DNA from: a bacterium
GTDB taxonomy: Bacteria > Bdellovibrionota > UBA2428
DNA: 64,000 nt
NCBI GenBank assembly: GCA_009991595.1
Contig: JAACVK010000031.1
Span: forward strand, 1 to 64,000
Direction of reading: 5' to 3'
Shown here piece after piece: positions 17,184-25,926 of the stretch. The position numbers and the translations under genes are program-made. Below the pieces are notes generated by a model. It did no database searches and was not told the origin of the DNA. It worked only from the letters and a program-made list of their open reading frames with translations. Positions within the stretch are counted from its first letter, which is position 1. Every line of letters begins with the position of its first letter.

Positions 17184-18632
17184 TTGAGTCAAAATAAAAA
17201 AGAAGGCGGTTTTGGGCAACTTTTAATCTTAAGCATGGGTGCAAGAGCTGCCGCCCAGGCATTCTGTTTCTTCATTTCCATTTTACTACTTCGAATAATT
17301 CCACTGGAAGCCTACGGCCTCATAACCTTCTACATGAGCATGTACCACATCATTGTCGTTCTCACTGTACATGGAATTTCTCAAGCCTACTTAAGAAACT
17401 CTCACGACCCGCGAGGGGACTCTTCAACTTTACTTTACACAGTTTCGTTTTTCGGGCTACTCGGCCTTCTCATATACACTCTTCTCCCCTTTTTCAATAT
17501 AACACTCGGAACCCAACTTAAATGGGAGACCGAAACCAACATAATGATTGGCTCTATGTTCATTCTAGTCCCCTTAAGAGCAACCCTCACCACTCTTGCC
17601 CAGGCTGAGAAACGAATGGATGCTCTCATTAAATATCAAATTGCAATCAATGTTATTGCTGCTATTCTTGCCTATCTTTTAGCGAGAAAAGGACTCGGTC
17701 CCATCGCCCTCGTCTCACGACAACTTTCAACGGAATTATTTCTTATTCTTGTTTACGCCTTCGTTCTTCGATGGAAACCTTCCCTCAAGTTCAATCTTTC
17801 TTTTGCGAAAGCGCTCTACAAAGATGCTATGGCTCTTTCGACCAATCGCACTTGTCAAATACTAGTTCAGCGTAGCGCCCGCCTAATTGTGTTTTATGTA
17901 TACGGAGTTGTCATCGCTGGGCTTTACGACATCGTCTGTCGACTGCTATTTCAAATATACAACATTATCGGACAAATCCAAGGGCAACTTCTTCCCTCTT
18001 ATATTCGTAACATAAAATCAAAAACACATCATGAGTCTTATCTACAAATTTATCGATCAAGCATTGACATAATGGCAATATTTATTTTTCCGGTTTTACT
18101 CTTTGTTATGATCTACCCTGTCGAAGTACTTGACCTTTACACCAAAAAGAATTTCCTCGAACACGCCGCCACCATCAGGGTAATTACTCTGGTCACTCTT
18201 ATTGTTGCCATTCAGGGTTCAGATCAATTCTTCATCAGCCAGTTAGCACCCAAACGAAAAATTGTTAAGATCAGCCTAATAACCTTTCTCTGCTCTCTCG
18301 CTACACTGGCCCTCTCTCCCTTAATCGGACTGCCCGCAGTAGCTTTTGCCGATGGCTCATACGACATTTTCAATTTTATTTCCTACCGTAAGTTCATGGG
18401 AGAAAAAATTGGCTTAAGCATTTCGGATCAACTACTACCCCTACTGCCTCTACCTATAATCGGAATTCCATTGTTTCTTATTCGGGACTCAGCGCTGAAC
18501 TATTTTTATTCGCTACTAGAGGCCCCCAAGGTTGTTTTAATGATCATTTTTCTAACAGCGGTAGCAAGCATCAACCTAGCACTTATCTTCATTATTAAAA
18601 AAGTTTTTTCGCACAAACTTAGCAAAGGGTAG
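17184..18632 (+). CDS. Polysaccharide flippase (Wzx/MATE-like)
   Basis: A 482-residue membrane protein with twelve to fourteen hydrophobic segments of the MOP superfamily (polysaccharide biosynthesis protein, PF01943-like). The start ILSMGARAAAQAFCFFISILLLRIIPLEAYGLITF is the family's characteristic first two helices. It would flip lipid-linked repeat units to the periplasm. The start codon is TTG, preceded by an AGGGAGGGGG ribosome-binding site at about 17164-17173; the next in-frame ATG would remove the first helix. It stands alone on the plus strand and converges on a GT9 gene. A promoter with TATACT near 17013-17020 is possible. Confidence 0.87.
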   Translation: MSQNKKEGGFGQLLILSMGARAAAQAFCFFISILLLRIIPLEAYGLITFYMSMYHIIVVLTVHGISQAYLRNSHDPRGDSSTLLYTVSFFGLLGLLIYTLLPFFNITLGTQLKWETETNIMIGSMFILVPLRATLTTLAQAEKRMDALIKYQIAINVIAAILAYLLARKGLGPIALVSRQLSTELFLILVYAFVLRWKPSLKFNLSFAKALYKDAMALSTNRTCQILVQRSARLIVFYVYGVVIAGLYDIVCRLLFQIYNIIGQIQGQLLPSYIRNIKSKTHHESYLQIYRSSIDIMAIFIFPVLLFVMIYPVEVLDLYTKKNFLEHAATIRVITLVTLIVAIQGSDQFFISQLAPKRKIVKISLITFLCSLATLALSPLIGLPAVAFADGSYDIFNFISYRKFMGEKIGLSISDQLLPLLPLPIIGIPLFLIRDSALNYFYSLLEAPKVVLMIIFLTAVASINLALIFIIKKVFSHKLSKG

Positions 18633-18648
18633 TCGCCAAAAAAGCCTA

Positions 18649-19791
18649 TTACTTTACGACCCGTCTAACCGCATCTTCAATCAGGCTAGCCACAACACTC
18701 TCCTCTTCACTACCGTCAAAGAGGAAAACTTTGGATTCTGAATTTCGGATCGGCCCCCATACTTTAGGATCACTCGCCCTAAACAAAGCTAGTACGGGAA
18801 GATTCAAAGCATCGGCTATATGCATAGGACCACTATCCAAACCAATATACAAATCACAATTCGACAAAAAAGCTGCTAGAGCATCTAAAGCAAAGGCACC
18901 CGCTCTGTTTGTTATACGTTTTTGTTCAACTTCGCTCATTCTCTTGATGAGAAGCTCATTAAAAGCCGCATCGTCTTTGCTTCCAATAAGCTCAACTTGG
19001 GAATGACTTAGCTTCAAGACAGATTTTAAAAGGCACGCACAGAAGTCTAGATCATAGCCCTTATAATCCACACTAGCACGCAGATGCAAAGCCACGGTTG
19101 TCATACTCTCTCTGTCTGAAATCAACTTAGAGGCTTCCAGCTTCAACGCCTCATCAACGTCAAGCTCTTTTAACTCAGGCTTAAAAACAAAACCCATTCC
19201 ACGCAAAAGATCTAAGGGATACTCGCAGGCAGGCTTCACCTCTTTCGAAACTGCAATTGGAAAATTAAAGAACTGCTCCTGATCCGTAAAGCCCACCCTA
19301 ACATCAGCCCTCAACAACGAACAAAAAAAGTTATTGAATATCTTAGGATGAGTAACAATAGCTAAGTCATATTTCGCTCTTCTCATATGAATCACTACCC
19401 TCACAAATCGAAGAAGCATAAAGTATCGACTTCCCCCAAGCCACGGTGGAGTATAGAACTCACATTCATCTACTTCGGCATAACTCCGAACAAGCGTTCG
19501 ACAAGCGTCTTTGCTAAGTAAGGTCACTTTTGACCGTGGAAAACATTGGCGAAAAGATTTAAGAAATGGGCGCAAATTCACGACATCCCCAATATTGGTC
19601 AAACTAATCAAAAGCACATTCTGAACACTATTCTGATCAACCTTCTCAACCTTTGGAGTCGATCGGAAGCGAACTCCTGACAGGGCCCAAGCAATACCTT
19701 TAGAAACTAAAGAAGAAAGCTGCATTGAGCAACAGGATAACCTGCATGACTCTTTCAAGGAAAGAAATAAAAAGCTTTTGCCTGAAGACAC
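18649..19791 (-). CDS. Glycosyltransferase family 9 (heptosyltransferase-like)
   Basis: A GT-B protein of the ADP-heptose:LPS heptosyltransferase family. The N-terminal domain starts at NVLLISLTNIGDVVNLRPFL (about residue 58) and the donor-binding half ends with CDLYIGLDSGPMHIADALNLPVLALF (about 310-335), both hallmarks of GT9. The first 50 residues are poorly conserved in such proteins. The start at 19791 is GTG; an ATG at 19725 is an alternative that removes 22 residues. Likely a step in LPS-core or polysaccharide assembly. It is divergent from the pyruvyltransferase gene. Confidence 0.87.
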   Translation of the reverse strand: MSSGKSFLFLSLKESCRLSCCSMQLSSLVSKGIAWALSGVRFRSTPKVEKVDQNSVQNVLLISLTNIGDVVNLRPFLKSFRQCFPRSKVTLLSKDACRTLVRSYAEVDECEFYTPPWLGGSRYFMLLRFVRVVIHMRRAKYDLAIVTHPKIFNNFFCSLLRADVRVGFTDQEQFFNFPIAVSKEVKPACEYPLDLLRGMGFVFKPELKELDVDEALKLEASKLISDRESMTTVALHLRASVDYKGYDLDFCACLLKSVLKLSHSQVELIGSKDDAAFNELLIKRMSEVEQKRITNRAGAFALDALAAFLSNCDLYIGLDSGPMHIADALNLPVLALFRASDPKVWGPIRNSESKVFLFDGSEEESVVASLIEDAVRRVVK

Positions 19792-19879
19792 ACCTTAACG
19801 CTCACGGTCACACCCCTTGCCGGCTCCAAGAACGCAAAAAGCCATCTTCTGATACCATAAACTATCGAGTGAGGAAGCA

Positions 19880-20749
19880 ATGCAAAGCCTTTTACCCAGA
19901 ATTACACGAAAAATAAGGAACAAGCTCCAAAATTCATATGAAGTCCTTTGCTCGGGTAAATATAGCGAACGTCTTGAGAACATTTCAGATATTTGTATCA
20001 ACAGAGAAACCCCTTTCAATGTTGGAGATCTCTACTGTTCTCCAGAGCGCTATTATCCCGAACTCGAGAATGTAAAGAGAGTTGACCTACAATATCTATC
20101 CTCGCGGCAACTTGGACCTGAAACCTTCGCTCGTCAAAACTCGATAACCCTCGGTGGCGGCGGCATTCTCTACTATCGAGAGGCAATTAAAACAGTCATT
20201 CAACATGCTCCAAAGAAACTTTTTGGTTGGGGTTTAGGCCTAAACTCACATTCTAATGAAAGGGAGAGTGACTCTTTTCTAAAAGAATCCATGTTTTTAA
20301 AAATTGGAATTAGAGATTTCAATGTTGGCTTACCATGGGTTCCATGTGTCAGCTGCAAACACCCCGAATTTGACGTCAAACGCCAAAGTCAACACGAAGT
20401 AGTCGTATATGAACATTTAGACTTCCCCCTTCATCTTCGTAGCTTCCCAAAGATGAAAAACAAACGAAACACCATGAAGAACATTCTGAATTTTCTAGGG
20501 TCAGGCAACACCGTTGTTACCAACTCCTATCACGGCGCCTATTGGGCCACCTTATTAGGTCGAAAAGTTGTAGTCCTCGACCCTTTTTCTAATAAATTTA
20601 ATCATTTTAAACACCCATTGATCTTGTCCGACAGTGACAGCTTAAAAGAGAATATTCAAAAGGCTCCAAACTACCTGGATGCGCTCGAAGAATGTCGTAC
20701 AACCAATGACAACTTCTCAATTGAGGTGTTTAGAAGGATGTTCGATTGA
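19880..20749 (+). CDS. Polysaccharide pyruvyl transferase family protein (1)
   Basis: A 289-residue protein with the PF04230 pattern: NVGDLYCSPERYYPELE near residue 48, a GGGGILYY glycine turn about 93, GWGLGLNSH, and the late NSYHGAYWATLLGRKVVVLDPF segment around 216-237. The family transfers pyruvate from phosphoenolpyruvate to sugars, or acts as a GT-B-like sugar transferase. A GAGGAA ribosome-binding site precedes the ATG. Its stop overlaps the TTG start of the acyltransferase (TTGA), so the pair is translationally coupled. It is short for the family (usually 300-400). Confidence 0.82.
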   Translation: MQSLLPRITRKIRNKLQNSYEVLCSGKYSERLENISDICINRETPFNVGDLYCSPERYYPELENVKRVDLQYLSSRQLGPETFARQNSITLGGGGILYYREAIKTVIQHAPKKLFGWGLGLNSHSNERESDSFLKESMFLKIGIRDFNVGLPWVPCVSCKHPEFDVKRQSQHEVVVYEHLDFPLHLRSFPKMKNKRNTMKNILNFLGSGNTVVTNSYHGAYWATLLGRKVVVLDPFSNKFNHFKHPLILSDSDSLKENIQKAPNYLDALEECRTTNDNFSIEVFRRMFD

Positions 20750-22752
20750 AGCCCTTAAAAATCCGCAAAGAGTTAGATGGATTAAGAGGCCTAGCTGCAC
20801 TTTACATTGTCTTCTATCATGCTGGATTCCAGGGGTTCGAGGGCGCTCTTTATACTCTAGACATATTCTTTGTGTTGAGCGGATACTTAATAACACGAAA
20901 AATTCTAGAAGAGCTGGAGATCAGTAGTTTTTCATTCAAAACATTTTACATAAAGAGAATCCGGCGCATTATTCCACTTCTGTCGGCCGTGTGCATTGCC
21001 TGCTCGGCATTCGCCTGGATGCTTCTTCAGCCCAATACTTTAAAAGACTTTGCCAAGGGCATTGTATCAACCAGCCTATTCGGCTCAAACATCTTCTTTT
21101 GGAAAACAACTGGGTACTACTCACCAAGCACCGATACAAATCCGTTGATTCATTTTTGGAGTATATCACTCGAGGAACAATTCTATTTTTTCTTCCCAAT
21201 TGTTTACGTCCTTGCCTTCAAAAAGATAAAGAACTATCTATTTCCCATCCTCGTTCTTGGAATAATAGCATCCCTCGGACTCGCCGAGCTTGGCAGTTAC
21301 TCTTTTCCCACTGCCAACTACTTTCTACTTCCCACAAGAGCGTGGGAGTTTCTGACCGGAGCCGTACTCTCAACAGCCCCGATTCTATCTTGGGCGCAAA
21401 AACTAAAGAGACATTCTCAAGCGCTCTCGATCTCTGCTTTCATAATCTTGATGATCTCTATACTTACAATGAACGAGGGAACGCCACATCCAGGATGGCG
21501 AACGACCATTCCTGTAATTTCAACGGCTCTAATCATTCTTTTTGCACATAAAGGAACCTTCATAAACACCTTTCTAAGCCTCACTCCGTTTGCCTGGGCA
21601 GGAACAATCTCTTACTCTATCTATCTCTGGCACGTTCCCTTCTTTGCCTTTACACGCGTCTACCTCGCAAAAGAACCCCCGACATATGTTTACCTACTTC
21701 TCATCGCAGTCCTTTTAGCTTTTTCTCACGTTACATGGAAATTCATCGAGCAACCCTTTAGATCTTTCAAAAAGTTTTCCAATAGATACATCATCAAACT
21801 TTATGCCATCAATACCTGCATCATTATCTCAATCAGTATTTTCTTTTTAAGCGGCGATGGCCATGCCAACCGTTTCACTGCTGACCAGAATAAAATTTTT
21901 TCCTCTGAACAATCAGCCTCTCACAACTATCTTCGTAAAAACGGAAGATCATGCACCTCTCGCAAACTTTCTGATGCCTGCAAAATCGGCGAAAGCAAAA
22001 TTAAGCCAACCATTGCACTACTTGGAGATAGTCACGGGCACTCACTAGCCTATTCATTGGCAAAAAAATTAAAATCCATGAATCTCGCTGGATACGACTT
22101 CACACAATCAGCATGTCCACCCATTCCAGGCACCTGGACCAAATCGAATGGCGCTCAACGCTATTGCAATACAAATCTAGATCCCATTTTTTCCTTTATT
22201 CTCGAGTCAGATGAAATAGACACCGTAATATTTGCCTCTCGATACGCGATATTTTATTACGGAACTCGCTTTAACGACGGAAAAGGCGGAGTCGAACACG
22301 GAACTGTTTTTGAAACAGGCAGTAGCTCCGGAGAAGACACAAGCAGTTGGAACGGGAAACAGGTTCTCGACGCCTATGTCTCTACAATCGAAACGCTTCT
22401 AGATGCCAACAAGAAAGTGATTCTCGTAAACCCTATTCCCGAGGTCGGCTACCATGTTCCAAGTTACCTAGCAAAGATCTGGAGCCAAGGACAACGAAGC
22501 CTAGAAATACCATTATCGCTCTATTTCGAACGAAATTCCGTCATCATGGATAGATTTAAAACATTAAGCCATTTCGAAAATCTTCATCAAGTATATCCTC
22601 ACGAAGTTTTCTGCAATTCAGAGAAGAACGTGTGCATAGCAAACAAAGGGTTAACCTCCTACTACTACGACTCTAGCCACCCTAGCATTGAAGGCGCCGA
22701 CCTAATCATAGAACAGCTTTCAGAACCATTAGACAAAGGCGTTCGACCCTAA
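20746..22752 (+). CDS. OafA/YrhL-type acyltransferase with SGNH domain
   Basis: This 668-residue inner-membrane protein is an acyltransferase-3 / SGNH fusion of the OafA type, which O-acetylates LPS or capsule sugars. The membrane domain (about 1-370, ten hydrophobic segments) has KELDGLRGLAALYIVFYHAG at the start, FVLSGYLI and the LEEQFYFFFP segment. The periplasmic SGNH domain shows IALLGDSHGHSL about residue 426 with the Ser nucleophile and DSSHPSIEGADL near the C-terminus with the Asp-His pair. The start is TTG at the overlap with the previous stop, with AGAAGGA as ribosome-binding site. The 3' end converges on the epimerase gene. Confidence 0.93.
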   Translation: MKPLKIRKELDGLRGLAALYIVFYHAGFQGFEGALYTLDIFFVLSGYLITRKILEELEISSFSFKTFYIKRIRRIIPLLSAVCIACSAFAWMLLQPNTLKDFAKGIVSTSLFGSNIFFWKTTGYYSPSTDTNPLIHFWSISLEEQFYFFFPIVYVLAFKKIKNYLFPILVLGIIASLGLAELGSYSFPTANYFLLPTRAWEFLTGAVLSTAPILSWAQKLKRHSQALSISAFIILMISILTMNEGTPHPGWRTTIPVISTALIILFAHKGTFINTFLSLTPFAWAGTISYSIYLWHVPFFAFTRVYLAKEPPTYVYLLLIAVLLAFSHVTWKFIEQPFRSFKKFSNRYIIKLYAINTCIIISISIFFLSGDGHANRFTADQNKIFSSEQSASHNYLRKNGRSCTSRKLSDACKIGESKIKPTIALLGDSHGHSLAYSLAKKLKSMNLAGYDFTQSACPPIPGTWTKSNGAQRYCNTNLDPIFSFILESDEIDTVIFASRYAIFYYGTRFNDGKGGVEHGTVFETGSSSGEDTSSWNGKQVLDAYVSTIETLLDANKKVILVNPIPEVGYHVPSYLAKIWSQGQRSLEIPLSLYFERNSVIMDRFKTLSHFENLHQVYPHEVFCNSEKNVCIANKGLTSYYYDSSHPSIEGADLIIEQLSEPLDKGVRP

Positions 22753-22759
22753 TCGAAGC

Positions 22760-23737
22760 CTAGTACAAATCTTCGCTTCCAGAACAGTCCCGACTCCAGT
22801 CGGTAAGGGCTTCCTTTAGAGAAAAACTAAACTCAAAGCCATCGGCACGTAGCCTTTCTCCTGAAATATGCGTCGAGTTAACCAGCTTAGCAATCCTTTC
22901 CGACCGCAGTCCCAAACTCAATATAAAAGGGAGAGCACCCTCAAGCGTTCTAAGTATAGCGGCAATACCCGTGATTAAACGAAATGGAATCAGTAAACGC
23001 GGTATTTTATAGCCGAGACTACTATTAAACTGAAGGCAGATCTCTTCAACGCTATGAGCTTTAGGAACAACTGCATTAAAGACTCGAAGCTCTTCACTTG
23101 AAACCCCCAATTCCCTTTTAATGAGTTTGCAAAGATCTTTCACATAAATAAAACTCTTTATAGCATCTTTTCTACCTGGGTAGACAAACAAGCCTCGGCG
23201 CAAAGCCTTAGCAATTCTAGTAAAGTTGCCTTGCTCCCCTTTACCGAAGACGACTCCAGGTCGCAAAATACTCAAACATCTACCAGAACCTCTCAAAGCC
23301 CATTCTCTATGAATAAACTCAGCTTGAAGCTTAGAAATACCGTAAGGAATATTCGGCATACACAATGAATCCTCGAACTTTTCGGACTCTCCAGCACCGT
23401 AAACAGCAATCGAAGAAGTAAAAACAATTTTCTTAATCTTCAACTTCTCAGCAAGCTTCGTAGCAAAACCTGCACCTAGTATATTTGTTTCAAAGTAATC
23501 AAAATCAGGATGACCAGGCGTCCTGTGAACAGCTGCGAGGTTCACAATGGAATCAATTTCATCACCATTGAATTGCGATAGACAATCTTCTGAGCGAACA
23601 TCTATTTTTAAAAAGGACAAATCCTCGTCTGAGGGAGGAAAAAGGTCTGCAACCACAACTTTATGCCCTTGGCTCTTAAGACAATGCGCTAGATGTGTCC
23701 CAACAAAGCCACTACCTCCTAATAACAATACTTTCAT
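22760..23737 (-). CDS. NAD-dependent sugar epimerase/dehydratase
   Basis: An extended short-chain dehydrogenase (325 residues). The NAD-binding GGSGFVGTHLA is at the N-terminus, the catalytic region SSIAVYGAGES and YGISKLQAEFI (YxxxK) are around residues 110-145, and LRPGVVFGKGEQGNF follows. The family makes or modifies nucleotide sugars, for example by 4-epimerisation; the substrate is not clear. It is the last gene of a four-gene minus-strand operon and its ATG overlaps the ferredoxin stop by four bases, which is an odd partner for a sugar enzyme. Confidence 0.9.
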   Translation of the reverse strand: MKVLLLGGSGFVGTHLAHCLKSQGHKVVVADLFPPSDEDLSFLKIDVRSEDCLSQFNGDEIDSIVNLAAVHRTPGHPDFDYFETNILGAGFATKLAEKLKIKKIVFTSSIAVYGAGESEKFEDSLCMPNIPYGISKLQAEFIHREWALRGSGRCLSILRPGVVFGKGEQGNFTRIAKALRRGLFVYPGRKDAIKSFIYVKDLCKLIKRELGVSSEELRVFNAVVPKAHSVEEICLQFNSSLGYKIPRLLIPFRLITGIAAILRTLEGALPFILSLGLRSERIAKLVNSTHISGERLRADGFEFSFSLKEALTDWSRDCSGSEDLY

Positions 23738-24045
23738 CCGTCATCCTCTGACTCGATAGATATTTGACCAGCTTCAAGTTTTTTTAGCCTAGTTCTGCAC
23801 ATTAACCGATGCGTAGAAGAAGTCGCTCCGCAACGATTCAAGGTGTCCTCTTCTAACTCGCCTGCATCTTCCAAAAGATCTAAACCCTCATGCACCTTAG
23901 CTCGGCACACTCCACAACTTGCAGAACGACAACCAAAGGGATACTTAACTTCATCACTATCCAAATAATGGATCAGATCGCGATTGCCAGGCGACAGCTC
24001 AAGAACTTTCTCTCTCCTAGCTGTCTTTATCTTCAACCTCAACAC
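23734..24045 (-). CDS. 2Fe-2S ferredoxin
   Basis: A plant-type (beta-grasp) 2Fe-2S ferredoxin of 103 residues. The cluster-binding cysteines are in CRSASCGVC (about 39-47, the CX4CX2C pattern), with the fourth in LMCRTRL (about residue 83). It would carry single electrons in the cytoplasm. The start is GTG with a perfect AAGGAG ribosome-binding site five bases upstream. It lies ten bases after the DHp-domain protein and overlaps the epimerase start, so all are probably co-transcribed from the response-regulator promoter. The electron-transfer partner is unknown. Confidence 0.92.
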   Translation of the reverse strand: MLRLKIKTARREKVLELSPGNRDLIHYLDSDEVKYPFGCRSASCGVCRAKVHEGLDLLEDAGELEEDTLNRCGATSSTHRLMCRTRLKKLEAGQISIESEDDG

Positions 24046-24054
24046 AAGAACTCC

Positions 24055-24639
24055 TTAGTCTTCTATTTCCAGTTCAATCTTCAAGTCCCTTAAAAGAGCA
24101 ACCACTTTTTCTAATCGCTCAATTCCAAACTTCATACGATCCTTCACCAAGGACTGATCATCACTAATCATATCTGCATAACCCTTGAGGGTCGCCACTG
24201 CGGTTCGCACTTCATGAGAAATGACTCGAAAGAGCAACTGTCGACTCTCCTTGTCTTGGAGCAGATCTCCACTTCTAATTAACTCAGCTGACACGACTGT
24301 AATTGACTCTTTCTTCAGCTGATGACTTTTTAAACGAAAGTTTTTTAGATTTGCGTGAGCTTCGATAGAGGTTGTCTTATTTAACAGAAAACTCAGCACC
24401 GCGGGTGGCCCCTTTTCGTCATTTGAAAATGGCCAGATCTGTTCCAATATCTCTTTTTGCACTGGATCGCTTGGTAGCTCCGAAAGATCAAGCAGGGAAA
24501 GCATCCGAGCGTTTGCCCAGATCAACTTCCCCTGCTTGTTAAAAAATACAATGGGCAGGGATGTATTTAAAGAAAGCTCTTTAATAAAACCAAGAGCCCT
24601 CTTGTTCTCTACAATTTTATGGGACGAACTTGTAGCCAA
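24055..24639 (-). CDS. PAS-DHp sensor protein lacking the kinase ATPase domain
   Basis: This 194-residue protein has a PAS-like N-terminal region (about 25-120, with NTSLPIVFFNKQGKLIWAN) and a HisKA dimerisation/phosphotransfer helix pair with the H-box RVISHEVRTAVATLKGYAD, His at about residue 142. It then stops, with no N, G1 or G2 boxes of the HATPase_c domain. It therefore cannot autophosphorylate by itself. It might act as a phosphotransfer protein, a phosphatase for its regulator, or an inhibitor. The start is a TTG inside the end of the response-regulator gene (23-base overlap); no ATG exists until residue 46. The stop is clean, and I see no continuing frame with ATPase motifs. Confidence 0.8.
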   Translation of the reverse strand: MATSSSHKIVENKRALGFIKELSLNTSLPIVFFNKQGKLIWANARMLSLLDLSELPSDPVQKEILEQIWPFSNDEKGPPAVLSFLLNKTTSIEAHANLKNFRLKSHQLKKESITVVSAELIRSGDLLQDKESRQLLFRVISHEVRTAVATLKGYADMISDDQSLVKDRMKFGIERLEKVVALLRDLKIELEIED

Positions 24640-25378
24640 CGCCCCGCACCGTCACAACATGTTTCGCCTTACGAGAAAGTTTCTCGCGAAGCGCTCTGAT
24701 GTGCACATCAATAGTACGACCAGTAACTACTTTGTTGGGTCCCATGATCTTTAAAAGCAAGTCTTCTCTTGAAAGAACTTCATTAGGTCTTGCCATCAAG
24801 CAGCTCAGAAGACCAAATTCAGTAACGGTTAAATGAACATCTTTATCAAGCACACGAACCGTGTGATAGACAGGATCAATCTCAATTCCCGAAACATTGA
24901 TTTTCTCTTTTTTAGAAATTGCAGGACCTTGCCAGCTTTTTGTTCTTCTTAAACAAGAGTTTAATCGAGCAAGAAGCACTTCCATTTTAAATGGCTTTGC
25001 AATATAGTCGTCAGCTCCATCGTTTAAGCCTTTAACTACGTCGGGAGTCTCTCCCCGAGCAGTTAACATAATAAGAGGCACCTTTGAGGTGTCTTTTCTT
25101 GAACGAAGATAGCGTGTAGCTTCATGTCCATTCATATGACCTGCTAAGTTTATGTCTACAACGAAAGCCTCGGGCTTAAGCTCAGGCGTTGCATCTACAA
25201 AACGGATCATGTCCTCTGCTTTGGAATAACATCGAACTCGATATCCTTCTTTTTGAAGATGGTGAGTTAGAATTGCTTGAAGATCTAAATCATCCTCCAA
25301 CACATATATAAACGGAGCGTCCTGTAGCTGGGTCGCTCCAGAACTAAACTGTTCCTGATTTTCTGCTAAATTACTCAT
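24617..25378 (-). CDS. OmpR/PhoB family response regulator
   Basis: A two-domain response regulator of 253 residues. The receiver has the acidic pair at EDD (about 28-30), the phosphoacceptor Asp in FVVDINL (about residue 75), a Thr in IMLTARGE, and Lys 128 in AKPF. The DNA-binding winged helix (about 155-253) ends with RTIDVHIRALREKL and VRGVGYKFVP, as in PhoB. Before the receiver is a 20-residue leader. A GGGGGGAA ribosome-binding site lies before the ATG. It heads the operon with the PAS-DHp protein, ferredoxin and epimerase, and may control the polysaccharide genes around it. Confidence 0.95.
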   Translation of the reverse strand: MSNLAENQEQFSSGATQLQDAPFIYVLEDDLDLQAILTHHLQKEGYRVRCYSKAEDMIRFVDATPELKPEAFVVDINLAGHMNGHEATRYLRSRKDTSKVPLIMLTARGETPDVVKGLNDGADDYIAKPFKMEVLLARLNSCLRRTKSWQGPAISKKEKINVSGIEIDPVYHTVRVLDKDVHLTVTEFGLLSCLMARPNEVLSREDLLLKIMGPNKVVTGRTIDVHIRALREKLSRKAKHVVTVRGVGYKFVP

Positions 25379-25926
25379 TGATTCCCCCCATTACCTTTTC
25401 TATCGACAATATTTAAAAAGACTTTACACAAATTATTTGGGAGTTTAGCGAGATTGGGCGTTAAGGCCTTAAAAACACACAAGATTCCCTATACTCCGGT
25501 TACGTTCAGCTCAGAATCCGCGTTGTTTTCAACTTCGACACTTCATTAACGTCTAAACAAACTTACAGGATTATAACGCATCGCACAATTATTTTTTTCA
25601 TGAAGCTTTCGTTAAGAAATGCATCATAATAAATCATTTAGTATCAGACACTTAAAGTGAGTGGCCAATTCTAATGTATCTGTCCTTTTAGTATCCTATT
25701 AAAGAAACTTCTCTAAAGACTAACGAAAAGCACTCCAAATACAGAAACCCGATAGCACGCCTCAGACCAAATCAAAAGAGAGGAAAATGGTGCAAAGAAT
25801 ATGAATCCAGTTCATACCCCTTGAGCTAAAACATTTATGAGATCGAAAGCCAGTAGCTTGACGCTTCGGTGAGATTCAAACAACAGCGCCCTTCAAAAAG
25901 CTACAGAACAATTCTACTATGGATAA
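25379..25926. other. Intergenic region between divergent genes
   Basis: This 548-base, A+T-rich gap separates the response-regulator operon from the second pyruvyltransferase-like gene. I see no reading frame with protein-like composition. A TATAAT-like hexamer for the minus strand is at 25570-25575 (weak -35), which would give a leader of about 190 bases before the regulator. The only other signal I can support is the promoter at 25892-25920. It could carry regulator binding sites or a small RNA. Confidence 0.4.
25892..25920 (+). promoter_or_regulatory. Predicted promoter of second pyruvyltransferase-like gene (leaderless)
   Basis: TTCAAA (25892-25897) and TACTAT (25915-25920) are 17 bases apart. 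The -10 ends six bases before the ATG at 25927, and there is no Shine-Dalgarno in between. Confidence 0.5.
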
